A DNA stretch of 11,000 nt from an uncultured Pirellulaceae bacterium (GCA_934255105.1 CAKQNH010000080.1:1-11000), one strand, 5' to 3'. Numbered from the stretch's first letter, positions 1 to 6,385 are shown. A program made the numbers and translations. The notes: a model not told the origin generated them from the letters alone.

Positions 1-188
1 GGCCACGGCAGAACGACGCAAATACATAGTTCTGCCGGGGATACTAGAATTGTTCTCCGCCGACGTCAACAGCAACTCAAGCTGCGACCGTCCCCCGTCC
101 CTAGGGCTAGTCGTGGCACGCGAGTCTCTCCACACTTAGTATCGCGTGGTCCGTTGGGTCCCCGACTTGACATGGAAACTATTAAGTT
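1..188. other. Gene-free flank with a 9-bp inverted repeat at 6-37
   Basis: No coding region is supported here. CGGCAGAAC at 6-14 pairs perfectly with GTTCTGCCG at 29-37 around a 14-nt loop. No T-run follows on either strand, so it is not a classical rho-independent terminator. It lies about 150 bases downstream of the end of the minus-strand gene at 189-1559. The 11-mer GGCAGAACGAC inside the left arm and loop (7-17) recurs at 2730-2740 within the inverted repeat next to hicA. A TTGACA at 167-172 on the plus strand has no gene downstream of it. Confidence 0.5.
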
Positions 189-1559
189 CTATTTCTGGCT
201 GGTCAATTCATAGTCGTAAAGCGCCGACGTGTAGCCTTCAATTTCTGCTTGATGCAGTCGTGCTGTGCGCCCATTGAGCTCGTACTCAAATGGCTGCTCG
301 GTGAAAGGGTCGTTGGGGGCTGGCAGGTCTAGTTCGGCCAAGCTGGTGGGAAAGCCACCGTCGTGCTTGCTGGCATAGTCGCGGAGCGATTCGATAGTTT
401 GCAGAAATTTAACGCGACGTTCGAAGTTCCGACATGAAAGAATGCCCTGCGGTAGAACGATTGGATATGGGCTCGACTTCGCACCCGTGGCGGCGAGAAG
501 CGCTTTATCCTCGGCCTCGATCTTATTTTTAGCGGCAATAACCTGGAGTGGGCTTTGAAACGTCAACGGCTCAACCTGAGTGCGGAGTCGACAGTACTTC
601 ATGTAGATCCAACGCATGATCAGCTCCTCGTCGGACATCTTCTGGATGTCTGCGTCGGTAAAACCAAACACCTCGGGAAGTTGCTGCTTAGCCAATTGTT
701 GCATTTTGCTCTGCAACTGTGCGCCTTCTTCTTCGGTGTAACGCTCGCTGCTCGCGTCCGCAAACACTTCAACAAATTCTTGCGCAATTTGAACCCACTG
801 CTCATCCCCGATGGCAGGCAAAGGTTCGCTCAAACGCGTGGGTTCCGCCCACAACTCCCAGCGCACGATTGGCCCGAGTTCCTGTAGCGTCGGTGGTAAA
901 GACGCCAATGCCCAATACATGTTCGGGCATTTTCCAGTCTGCATAGCAAGTTCGAGATTGTCGAACCCCTGGTTCGCGATGGCGACCCCCACCAAGTGAC
1001 AGACGAGCACGGGTGTCGCGGCGCAATGCCGAGCACACGCCAATTGTGCCCTGATACACTTGAGAGCTCCATCCATGTCGCCGTCCGAAAGAAGCAGCCT
1101 AATCCAAGCGGTCATCCCGCGGCCTATGAACTGCCGTTGCGACTGCAGGTCAGGTAGCAGAACCGAATACGGTCGATCGCTGCGCAGAGGATATTGCCAG
1201 TCTGCGAAACTCATAGATCCAGCGCGAATGATCTGTTCAGCAAAACGCTGAAAGTAGAAATCTTTGAACCTTGGGTCTGCCGTATCCATTTCAGCGAATT
1301 CGTGGAGTTTCGGATAAACATTCTCCATAAACCGAGATTGCTCATAGACCATTCTCAGCAACACTGGAACCGCATTGCCCGGTTCTTGGTCCTCCTCGGG
1401 AGGGAGCAAATGAAAGAAGGGCTCGTACTCCTTGGCCGCCTGCGGTGGAAGTGTCAACTGCTTCTTGATTGTGGTGTCTGGCTGCGCGAAGAGGCTGGCT
1501 GGCCATCCGATAAGGATGATCCCAATCAAGCACTTAAGGATGAATTCACAGCGTCTCAT
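189..1559 (-). CDS. Exported protein of unknown function, third gene of the sigma-factor operon
   Basis: The 456-residue product starts with a signal peptide: positive residues MRRCEF, a hydrophobic stretch at about 8-24, and a likely cleavage near ALFA-Q, residues 22-26 (SLFAQ). It should therefore act outside the cytoplasmic membrane. Residues 140-240 form a helical region with a motif of the type CPNMYWALASLP at 211-222, a pattern I associate with large families of planctomycete exported proteins of unknown role. Residues 385-452 (YASKHDGGFPTSLAELDLP, then DPFTEQPFEYEL) resemble the C-terminal segment of GspG/pseudopilin-like proteins, with the usual short sequence around FP and DPFT. No catalytic motif is recognised. 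The ATG at 1559 has an AGGGGGA ribosome site 8 nt upstream and sits 2 nt after the stop of the membrane-protein gene. Co-transcription with the ECF sigma factor is therefore very likely, and the protein may be the output or the sensor of that system. Confidence 0.85.
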   Translation of the reverse strand: MRRCEFILKCLIGIILIGWPASLFAQPDTTIKKQLTLPPQAAKEYEPFFHLLPPEEDQEPGNAVPVLLRMVYEQSRFMENVYPKLHEFAEMDTADPRFKDFYFQRFAEQIIRAGSMSFADWQYPLRSDRPYSVLLPDLQSQRQFIGRGMTAWIRLLLSDGDMDGALKCIRAQLACARHCAATPVLVCHLVGVAIANQGFDNLELAMQTGKCPNMYWALASLPPTLQELGPIVRWELWAEPTRLSEPLPAIGDEQWVQIAQEFVEVFADASSERYTEEEGAQLQSKMQQLAKQQLPEVFGFTDADIQKMSDEELIMRWIYMKYCRLRTQVEPLTFQSPLQVIAAKNKIEAEDKALLAATGAKSSPYPIVLPQGILSCRNFERRVKFLQTIESLRDYASKHDGGFPTSLAELDLPAPNDPFTEQPFEYELNGRTARLHQAEIEGYTSALYDYELTSQK

Positions 1560-1561
1560 GG

Positions 1562-2110
1562 TTATATTCCCCCTTGAAGAAATAGTGAAGAATCTCTGGG
1601 CTGCAAAATGGTGCCACGACCATCCGGGCTCATCGGGACAACAAAGCCTTCGATTTCATCGGCCTCCCAATCGCCCAGCGTCATTCCTGTAGTTCGTAAA
1701 TGTCCGCGCCGTTGCGCGTCCACACTGCGATTCCCAGTCAATAAGGCAACCCAGATGGAGTCGGAGGCTTGTTTATTTGCGGAGTCTATGACTTTGACTT
1801 CTTCGCGAGTGTCTTGTTTATTCAGGACTGCTTGCTTCGCGCTGCTCGTAGACTCGTCGTCGGAAAGAAAATTCGCTGCCAATGCGGCACAAGCTAGCAG
1901 GGCAGCGGCCACGCTGAACGCTTGCCAGCGCAAAACAGTGGCGCAACGTTGCTTCCGACTGGCAGCAACCCCCGCCGCGTAGCCGCATTGGTAGAGTAGA
2001 TCTTCGCGCCGTGGAGAACTCGAGCCAAGCGGTCGTGCGCGCAGTTGAAGTTCGAATTCATCCCACTCGCCACTGTCGTCTGGCATGGATTGATTGCCTA
2101 AATCACTCAT
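1562..2110 (-). CDS. Single-pass membrane protein, probable anti-sigma-like partner of the ECF factor
   Basis: The 182-residue protein has a cytoplasmic N-terminal part (1-62), one transmembrane segment (about 64-82, FSVAAALLACAALAANFL) and a roughly 100-residue external tail. The N-terminal segment with ELQLRARPLGSSSPRREDLLYQCG (residues 20-43, split here as ELQLRARPLG and RREDLLYQCG) looks like the short sequence found in membrane partners of planctomycete ECF factors. No zinc anti-sigma motif (HxxxCxxC) is visible, so the anti-sigma role is inferred from topology and position only. The start at 2110 is chosen because GAGAGG at 2123-2118 stands 7 nt before it. This makes an 8-nt overlap with the end of the sigma gene and suggests translational coupling. 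An upstream ATG at 2116 has the same frame but poor spacing, and the open frame extends to 2212 inside the sigma gene. The next gene begins 2 nt after the stop. Confidence 0.8.
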   Translation of the reverse strand: MSDLGNQSMPDDSGEWDEFELQLRARPLGSSSPRREDLLYQCGYAAGVAASRKQRCATVLRWQAFSVAAALLACAALAANFLSDDESTSSAKQAVLNKQDTREEVKVIDSANKQASDSIWVALLTGNRSVDAQRRGHLRTTGMTLGDWEADEIEGFVVPMSPDGRGTILQPRDSSLFLQGGI

Positions 2111-2582
2111 CTGCATCCCTCTCATAAAATTCTCTAAGCTCAGCGATCCCCGCTTGGTAAATTCGCCAGACCGTCGCCTTGGGCTCACCGAACATAGACG
2201 CAAGCTCATCAAACGTTAGCTCGCCCCAAATTCTTGCGATCACCATCTCGCGCTGTCGCTCTGGGAGCTTGTTAAGCAATTCCTCAAGCTCGAGAGCAGC
2301 GGAACTACTGGGCGAACAGAGCGGCTCGACTCGCTGCGTGGCAACCTGCATCTCTCGCATTCGACGTTTGTTTCGCGATAGACGCTCGTTGATAGCCAGA
2401 CGTCGAGTAACCACGAATAGCCAGGCAGCACAATTCGCTGGTGGCGGTTGCTCGGCTGCCAACTTTATAAATGCCGCTTGCACTATATCCTCCGCCTCGT
2501 CACGAGCCCCGCCGACCCACGACACCAGCACAGACCAGTAGCGATCGAGCAGTTCCCCTAGATTCTCAGAGTCGATTGGCAT
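2103..2582 (-). CDS. RNA polymerase sigma factor, ECF subfamily
   Basis: The 159-residue protein has the two-domain ECF layout. Sigma region 2 lies at about 8-72, with the region 2.1/2.2 motif DEAEDIVQAAFIKLA at 28-42 and the region 2.3/2.4 stretch AAWLFVVTRRLAINERL at 52-68. A short linker follows. Region 4 lies at about 97-151, with LNKLPERQREMVIARIWG and the helix-turn-helix LTFDELASMFGEPKATVWR. Region 3 is absent, as expected for an ECF factor. Length is slightly short for the group (usually 160-200). It heads a three-gene unit with a membrane partner and an exported protein. No strong ribosome site is seen before the ATG at 2582. The native stimulus and target promoters cannot be read from the sequence. 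Confidence 0.93.
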   Translation of the reverse strand: MPIDSENLGELLDRYWSVLVSWVGGARDEAEDIVQAAFIKLAAEQPPPANCAAWLFVVTRRLAINERLSRNKRRMREMQVATQRVEPLCSPSSSAALELEELLNKLPERQREMVIARIWGELTFDELASMFGEPKATVWRIYQAGIAELREFYERDADE

Positions 2583-2622
2583 ACCACAGAGCTAGTCGTG
2601 TACGATTTGAATTGCTGATTAC

Positions 2623-2646
2623 CTGGAGCTTGGCCTCCAGAGTATA
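2623..2646 (-). promoter_or_regulatory. Possible promoter -10 and leader hairpin for the sigma operon
   Basis: On the minus strand TATACT (2646-2641) fits a -10 element about 60 nt upstream of the sigma ATG. The -35 position is poor (CAGAGT), as could be expected for an alternative-sigma or autoregulated promoter. Directly after it, CTGGAG and CTCCAG (2640-2635 and 2628-2623) form a 6-bp hairpin with a 6-nt loop, at or near the expected transcript start. Confidence 0.3.
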
Positions 2647-2701
2647 AGACAAATCAAAAGCGAACTCTGTTTCACCTACAGATGATCTTCAGCGACCATC
2701 C

Positions 2702-2779
2702 GCTAACGGCTCCGAGAAAAACCGAATCAGGCAGAACGACCGCTTCGCTCATACGATCCATGACCTGAACGAGCCTAGC
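2702..2779. repeat. Bulged inverted repeat directly after hicA (attC-like shape or terminator)
   Basis: On the plus strand GCTAACGGCTC (2702-2712) pairs with GAGCCTAGC (2771-2779), leaving a 2-nt bulge (AC). Inside, CAGG at 2729-2732 can pair with CCTG at 2764-2767. Read in the hicA direction it starts 2 nt after the TAG stop (2784-2782), is 78 bp long and ends GAGCC-GTTAGC. Terminal imperfect pairing with extrahelical bases, placed right behind a gene, is the shape of an integron attC site. However, the RYYYAAC and GTTRRRY core boxes are not intact, so this stays a suggestion. It could equally be a terminator-like fold or a dispersed repeat. Confidence 0.4.
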
Positions 2780-2781
2780 AA

Positions 2782-2967
2782 CTACGGCAGCGGGATACCA
2801 AGATCGCGACAAATCTTACGAACGAGATAAGCATTGATTTCTCGATGTCGAGGAACCGCAGAAACCTGCGAGTTTACAGTGTTGACATAGACCGAGTGAC
2901 TACCTCCTTCGCGGTGTAGCTCACAGTCGTGTGTGCGGAGATGCCGCACAAGATCGCGGCGCTTCAA
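2782..2967 (-). CDS. hicA: HicA family toxin (mRNA interferase) of a type II toxin-antitoxin pair
   Basis: The 61-residue protein covers the small dsRBD-like HicA fold: MKRRDLVRHL at the start, then GGSHSVYV at 21-28 with the expected catalytic His24, then VPRHREINAYLVRKICRDLGI at 38-58 (core VPRHREIN and KICRDLGI). Members cleave mRNA in the cytoplasm and are held in check by HicB. Length is normal for the family (about 55-85). The start is TTG at 2967, overlapping the hicB stop as TTGA; no separate ribosome site is evident, so toxin synthesis probably depends on translation of hicB. All residues expected for activity appear present, so I see no sign of decay. Confidence 0.9.
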   Translation of the reverse strand: MKRRDLVRHLRTHDCELHREGGSHSVYVNTVNSQVSAVPRHREINAYLVRKICRDLGIPLP

Positions 2968-3182
2968 GATGTCGACAAATCAAATGGCTCTCGCCGGACA
3001 TCCTGGCCTGCTATCGAGCGCTGCGCCATGTCACGGTTGGCTTGGAGAACCATTTGCACGGCTTCTCTTAGGTTCAAACGAGCTTCCTCAAGTGTGGCTC
3101 CCTGAGTGTTTGCACCTGGAAGCTCTTCGATAAAGCCAATGTACCCCTCGGGACACTGCATAAATATGGCTGTCATCTGCAT
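2964..3182 (-). CDS. hicB: HicB family antitoxin
   Basis: The 72-residue protein matches the short HicB form with the partly degraded RNase H-like fold. It has a first strand MTAIFMQCPEGYIGFIEELPG (key parts IFMQCPEGYIGF and EELPG), the TQGATLEEARLNLREAVQMVL stretch at 26-46, and a charged tail. It neutralises HicA by binding it. No C-terminal ribbon-helix-helix or HTH domain is visible, so DNA binding for autoregulation is uncertain. The family's usual PGCxTxG reads PGANTQG here, lacking the cysteine. The ATG at 3182 is chosen over the longer frame (to 3212) because AGGAG at 3194-3190 stands 7 nt before it. The antitoxin gene comes first, the reverse of the E. coli hicAB order. Confidence 0.88.
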   Translation of the reverse strand: MQMTAIFMQCPEGYIGFIEELPGANTQGATLEEARLNLREAVQMVLQANRDMAQRSIAGQDVRREPFDLSTS

Positions 3183-3235
3183 GGTGTTTCTCCTGCAATC
3201 AGTGTAGCCCAAGTATCGCTGTGGGACGGCTGTTA

Positions 3236-3264
3236 ATTATATTAATTAGCGGCGACCGTGTCCA
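3236..3264 (-). promoter_or_regulatory. Near-consensus sigma-70-type promoter for hicBA with overlapping palindrome
   Basis: On the minus strand TGGACA (3264-3259) and a perfect TATAAT (3241-3236) are separated by 17 bp, placing transcript start near 3229 and leaving a leader of about 47 nt before hicB. The -35 lies inside the last codons of the redoxin/copper gene, and the -10 covers part of TAATTA-TAT-TAATTA (3234-3248), a palindrome that could be an operator for the HicAB complex. Confidence 0.6.
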
Positions 3265-5026
3265 AAAAGCCGATCATCATTTCATCCCAACTCTGATCGC
3301 CCCAGCGGACTTCACGCGTGGGATCGGGGTTGGCTGGATTGGCCTCCGAATTGTCAAACACGGCCGTGCAGATAATCCGCGTCCCCTTAGGCAACAGCTT
3401 GGGCTCGGCCAAAATGTACTTCAACTGCCAATTGAAATCGTACTTGGGGACATCCAGCAAGATCTCTTGCTTCCCATCGGGATAGACAGCTTCATAGCGG
3501 AAAGACTTGCCGCGCAAGTGCATGTGAGGCGTCATGCTTAGCAGTAATTCATCTCGCTTAGCCTTCCAAGCAGCGACCACTTGATGATCGGAAGCTCCTG
3601 GCGGGATGGCAAACTTTGTTTCTATGGCAATGTGCCCAGTCAGTAGCTTGCTTACTTTTTCCTTGTCTGTAAAGCGGACGCCGATGTAGCTGCGATCGGT
3701 CTGCTGCCGCCCGTTGGGTGTGTAGTGCATTTCGAACAGCAGCTTTGAACCCGCTGGCACCCATAACGCCATCCCTTCGTCGGCGCGCATGGGCAGGCTG
3801 CCGGGAGCGTAGCCGACCACCACCGATCCCAGATCATGCCGCTTGGCACCCGGTGGAATCACAAATACCAAAATGTGGTGTACCACCTGACGATTCTCAG
3901 GGCGCGCCTCGGCGGCCACGATGTATTTATCTTCGGTCCAGCCCGGATCCACGACTATCCGCTGATAATCGACCACCCCTTGAGCTGGAACGTCAAAGGC
4001 CTTGTCGGCCATGTAAATGATTTGATCGGGCTCGCCGATCGACCAGCCTTCGACAAACTGGGGCGGCGCAGGTAGATCTTCTGCGGCCCCCTCGGGCATG
4101 CCGCCAGCTACCCACTGCTTGATCAGCTCAACCTGGGCTTCGCTCAGCCGAGCGTCGTTCTTGAAGTGCCCATATTCAGGATTGGCATTCCAGGGTGGCA
4201 TGCGATTGTCGGCAATTACTTCCAAGATGGTCTCCTCCCACCCCAGCACGTCGTCGTAACTGCCCAAGGTGAAGGGACCGATCTCACCCGAGCGATGGCA
4301 CTGCACGCAATGCGCATTGAAAATCGGTGCAATGTGCTTATTGAACGTCACCGCTCCCGTCGTCTGCGCCGGTTTGACGCGCCCGATAATGCAGCCTACA
4401 GCCCGCGTTTCAGGTTGACTAACGGCCTGGCCAGCAAGCAGTTCGTCGATAGCTTCAGCCAAGTCGTTACGAGTAGGTTCCTGGCGCGATACGCCGACGC
4501 CATACTGGTCATCGATGCGACCGTGGTAGCGCAATTGTCGCTGCTGATCGAGCACAAACACTTCAGGAGTTCGCGTAGCCCCCACAGCGTCGGCTAAGCG
4601 ATTGCCCACATCCTTGAGCATCGGGTAGGCGATATGCTGGCGATGCACGTAGCCGGTCAGTTCGGTCAGGCTGTCTTGTTTGTTGGAATTGATCCCCAGC
4701 ACCACGACACCTTGGTCGGCATATTTCTCCTGCAATTCATTCAGTCGTGGGCCATAGAGCTTGGCCAGTGGACACTGTGTGCCTAGAAAAGCTAAGACCA
4801 CGATGGGTCGGTCGGCGAATTCTCGCAGTGCGACGGTTGTGCCGTAGTTGTTGCTCAGCTCGAAGTCGGCCATGACTTGTTGGAAGTCAATGGCTTGCGG
4901 CTGTTCGGCGGGTTGGCCCGTTCCAGCCTGAACCGTCTGGCGGTCTGCACCTTCAGCCGATGAGAGCAGCAGGCTAGTAGATAATATTAGAGCTATGGCT
5001 TGTACGCACAACGAACGACCCGGCAT
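3242..5026 (-). CDS. Exported redoxin - cytochrome c - Cu type II monooxygenase-like fusion protein
   Basis: The 594-residue protein has a signal peptide (about 1-26, up to SSAEGA), so it acts outside the inner membrane. Domain 1 (about 45-200) is an AhpC/TSA-type thioredoxin fold: VVLAFLGTQCPLAKLYGPRL with Cys85, later VGATRTPEVFVLD. Only one active-site Cys is seen, with no CxxC. Domain 2 (about 225-315) is a small cytochrome c-like part with CVQCH at 240-244 and a possible axial Met in NRMPPW. Domain 3 (about 330-594) resembles the Cu(II) ascorbate-dependent (PHM/DBM-like) core: HH at 383-384, His434 in MHYTPNG, HMH at 501-503 and DEMM near 581-584, which together could supply both copper sites. 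The ATG at 5026 follows GGAG by 6 nt; a TTG start 12 nt upstream is less likely. Substrate unknown. The gene stands alone; its 3' end holds the hicBA promoter. Confidence 0.88.
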   Translation of the reverse strand: MPGRSLCVQAIALILSTSLLLSSAEGADRQTVQAGTGQPAEQPQAIDFQQVMADFELSNNYGTTVALREFADRPIVVLAFLGTQCPLAKLYGPRLNELQEKYADQGVVVLGINSNKQDSLTELTGYVHRQHIAYPMLKDVGNRLADAVGATRTPEVFVLDQQRQLRYHGRIDDQYGVGVSRQEPTRNDLAEAIDELLAGQAVSQPETRAVGCIIGRVKPAQTTGAVTFNKHIAPIFNAHCVQCHRSGEIGPFTLGSYDDVLGWEETILEVIADNRMPPWNANPEYGHFKNDARLSEAQVELIKQWVAGGMPEGAAEDLPAPPQFVEGWSIGEPDQIIYMADKAFDVPAQGVVDYQRIVVDPGWTEDKYIVAAEARPENRQVVHHILVFVIPPGAKRHDLGSVVVGYAPGSLPMRADEGMALWVPAGSKLLFEMHYTPNGRQQTDRSYIGVRFTDKEKVSKLLTGHIAIETKFAIPPGASDHQVVAAWKAKRDELLLSMTPHMHLRGKSFRYEAVYPDGKQEILLDVPKYDFNWQLKYILAEPKLLPKGTRIICTAVFDNSEANPANPDPTREVRWGDQSWDEMMIGFLDTVAAN

Positions 5027-5133
5027 CTTCGACTCCAAAATAAATTGACTTACAATTTGCCGGCTCCAAACCGCGGAGCATTAAACCCCAGAAAATGGGA
5101 AATGGATCGAACTGCAGCAGCAAGTTCTGAGAT

Positions 5134-5161
5134 CTATTATTTACGCTTAGCATCGTCCCAA
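5134..5161 (-). promoter_or_regulatory. Weak candidate promoter for the redoxin/copper gene
   Basis: On the minus strand TTGGGA (5161-5156) and TAATAG (5139-5134) are 16 bp apart, about 108 nt upstream of the ATG at 5026. The match is modest and no other evidence supports it. Confidence 0.25.
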
Positions 5162-5182
5162 CGATAACTGCCGCGGATTGTG

Positions 5183-5245
5183 GTAGCGGAAGTCGCCAAG
5201 ACTTTCGGCCAACGGGCTGCCGAAACTCTTGGCGAGTTCCGCTAC
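5183..5245. repeat. Long hairpin: 27-bp inverted repeat, 9-nt loop
   Basis: The arms 5183-5209 and 5219-5245 are inverted copies matching at 25 of 27 positions, with loop 5210-5218. The right arm is part of the first 37-bp tandem unit. Each arm also contains its own small hairpin (AAGTC-GCCAA-GACTT in the left arm, AACTC-TTGGC-GAGTT in the right). The two mismatches between the arms are exactly the paired bases of that small stem, C-G in one and G-C in the other. The element could fold in RNA or single-stranded DNA and may end transcription from the nucleoside hydrolase gene. Confidence 0.85.
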
Positions 5246-5324
5246 GTAAGGGGCTGCCGAAACTCTTGGCGAGTTCCGCTACGTAAGGAGCTGCCGAACC
5301 TCTTGGCGAATTCCGTTAGGTAAG
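5214..5324. repeat. Three tandem 37-bp units between nucleoside hydrolase and redoxin genes
   Basis: Units lie at 5214-5250, 5251-5287 and 5288-5324. The first two are identical; the third differs at 5 positions, two of which break the internal AACTC/GAGTT stem. The array ends 4 bp before the stop of the nucleoside hydrolase gene (minus strand). Perfect identity of two units suggests recent duplication. There are no spacers, so this is not a CRISPR array. It resembles REP-type intergenic palindromes; no REP-associated transposase is in the window. Confidence 0.9.
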
Positions 5325-5328
5325 GAGT

Positions 5329-6273
5329 TCAACTGCCGTGGGCGGCGTATTTTAGACAGTTGTAAAATGCATCGTAGGCCGCTTGCTTGTCGATAGCCAC
5401 AGCCACTTCCATATTGGTACGCCATTGCCGGGGTGAACGTCGGTCAAAAATGGTCGCGCCACGCGAGAGCTCGCCGCCTACCTCCACATCCCCGGCCATC
5501 TCCTCCCATTCGAACAACATGGGTTCGAGCAACATCAAAATGGGGAGCACGGCATGCAAGTCGATCATCTCTTGGCCAAGATGTTGTCTGACAGCGCGGC
5601 ACAAGTAGGGGACCACCTCCCCCAGCACAGCCCCGACTTTGGTGTATTTGGGTGGCAACTTCTCTACCAACTCAAAGCCAAAACGCAGGTCTCGGGCAAT
5701 TTCCAGCGGAATCAGGCTCTTCGTCGTGGCCGATTGAAACACGGTTTGGGCGCTGACCGGGTCGAAGTGCATATTGAACTCAGCGCACGGCGTGACGTTG
5801 CCAACCCCAGTGGCGGAGCCTCCAGCCATAATAATGCGGTCTACCATGCGGATGATTGCCGGATCGCGGCCCATGGCTTTGGCCACCCCCGTCAACGGCC
5901 CCATGCATACGATGCTCACCGCGCCCGGATCGGAGCGCAAGATATCGGCGATCAGTTTATCGCTCGTCAGCGAGTGCTGGCGTGAGACAGGCGTCCACTG
6001 CAGATTGCCCAATCCCCCCTCACCATGCAATAGCGTTCCATTGGATACCGCCGCTCCCGATTCGGGATTGAGCGCCGAGCCGATCCGCGGAATCTTGGGC
6101 GGATCCAGGCGTTCGACCAGAGCGTGCACATTCTGCGTTGCCTGCTCTGCATCCACGGTGCCAGCGCAAGCCGTAATGGCTAGCACTTCCAAACGCGGGT
6201 CAAACAGGGCCAGCGCCAAAGCGACGGCGTCGTCGATTCCAGGATCACAATCAATGATTATTTTGCGTGCCAT
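5329..6273 (-). CDS. Nucleoside hydrolase (inosine/uridine-preferring family)
   Basis: The 314-residue protein belongs to the family that splits N-ribosidic bonds of nucleosides to ribose and base with a bound calcium ion. The signature DCDPGIDDAVAL at 8-19 supplies Asp10, Asp14 and Asp15. GPLTGVAKA at 125-133 and CAEFNMHFDPVSAQTVF at 163-179 (Glu165, Asn167, Asp171) follow the family pattern, and total length is typical (about 310-330). At the C-terminal metal and base site, the family's His-Asp pair (His241-Asp242 in the Crithidia enzyme) appears as His240-Ala241 in IDLHAVLPI, so one calcium ligand seems missing or shifted to Asp238. The ATG at 6273 is preferred to the one at 6276 because GGA stands 7 nt before it. 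It is transcribed away from trpD and probably acts in cytoplasmic nucleoside salvage, unless the change alters activity. Confidence 0.92.
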   Translation of the reverse strand: MARKIIIDCDPGIDDAVALALALFDPRLEVLAITACAGTVDAEQATQNVHALVERLDPPKIPRIGSALNPESGAAVSNGTLLHGEGGLGNLQWTPVSRQHSLTSDKLIADILRSDPGAVSIVCMGPLTGVAKAMGRDPAIIRMVDRIIMAGGSATGVGNVTPCAEFNMHFDPVSAQTVFQSATTKSLIPLEIARDLRFGFELVEKLPPKYTKVGAVLGEVVPYLCRAVRQHLGQEMIDLHAVLPILMLLEPMLFEWEEMAGDVEVGGELSRGATIFDRRSPRQWRTNMEVAVAIDKQAAYDAFYNCLKYAAHGS

Positions 6274-6319
6274 CATTACTTCCTGAGCAAGCAGGTGTTG
6301 AGGAGCTACCTGTAAAGTC

Positions 6320-6349
6320 TTGGCGGGCCATGAGGGGATGGGTTACAAT
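6320..6349 (+). promoter_or_regulatory. Candidate sigma-70-type promoter for trpD
   Basis: TTGGCG (6320-6325) and TACAAT (6344-6349) are 18 bp apart. Transcription would begin near 6356, about 30 nt before the GTG start at 6386. If real, it rules out the upstream in-frame TTG (6320) and ATG (6338) as starts. Confidence 0.45.
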
Positions 6350-6385
6350 GCCCTTTTCTCTCCCTCTGTCGACAGGCTGCCCCGC

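Noticed and set aside
167..195. Plus-strand promoter TTGACA with TATTTC 17 bp downstream
   Set aside because: It points into the 3' end of a minus-strand gene, and no plus-strand gene follows; the -10 is weak. An antisense transcript is possible but unsupported.
5183..5324. CRISPR array
   Set aside because: The units are directly adjacent with no spacers, there are only three of them, and no cas gene is present.
5554..6286. Plus-strand open frames of 143 and 170 codons over the nucleoside hydrolase gene
   Set aside because: They lie antisense to a gene with full family motifs and show low-complexity Ser/Arg/Pro-rich composition and no motif of their own.
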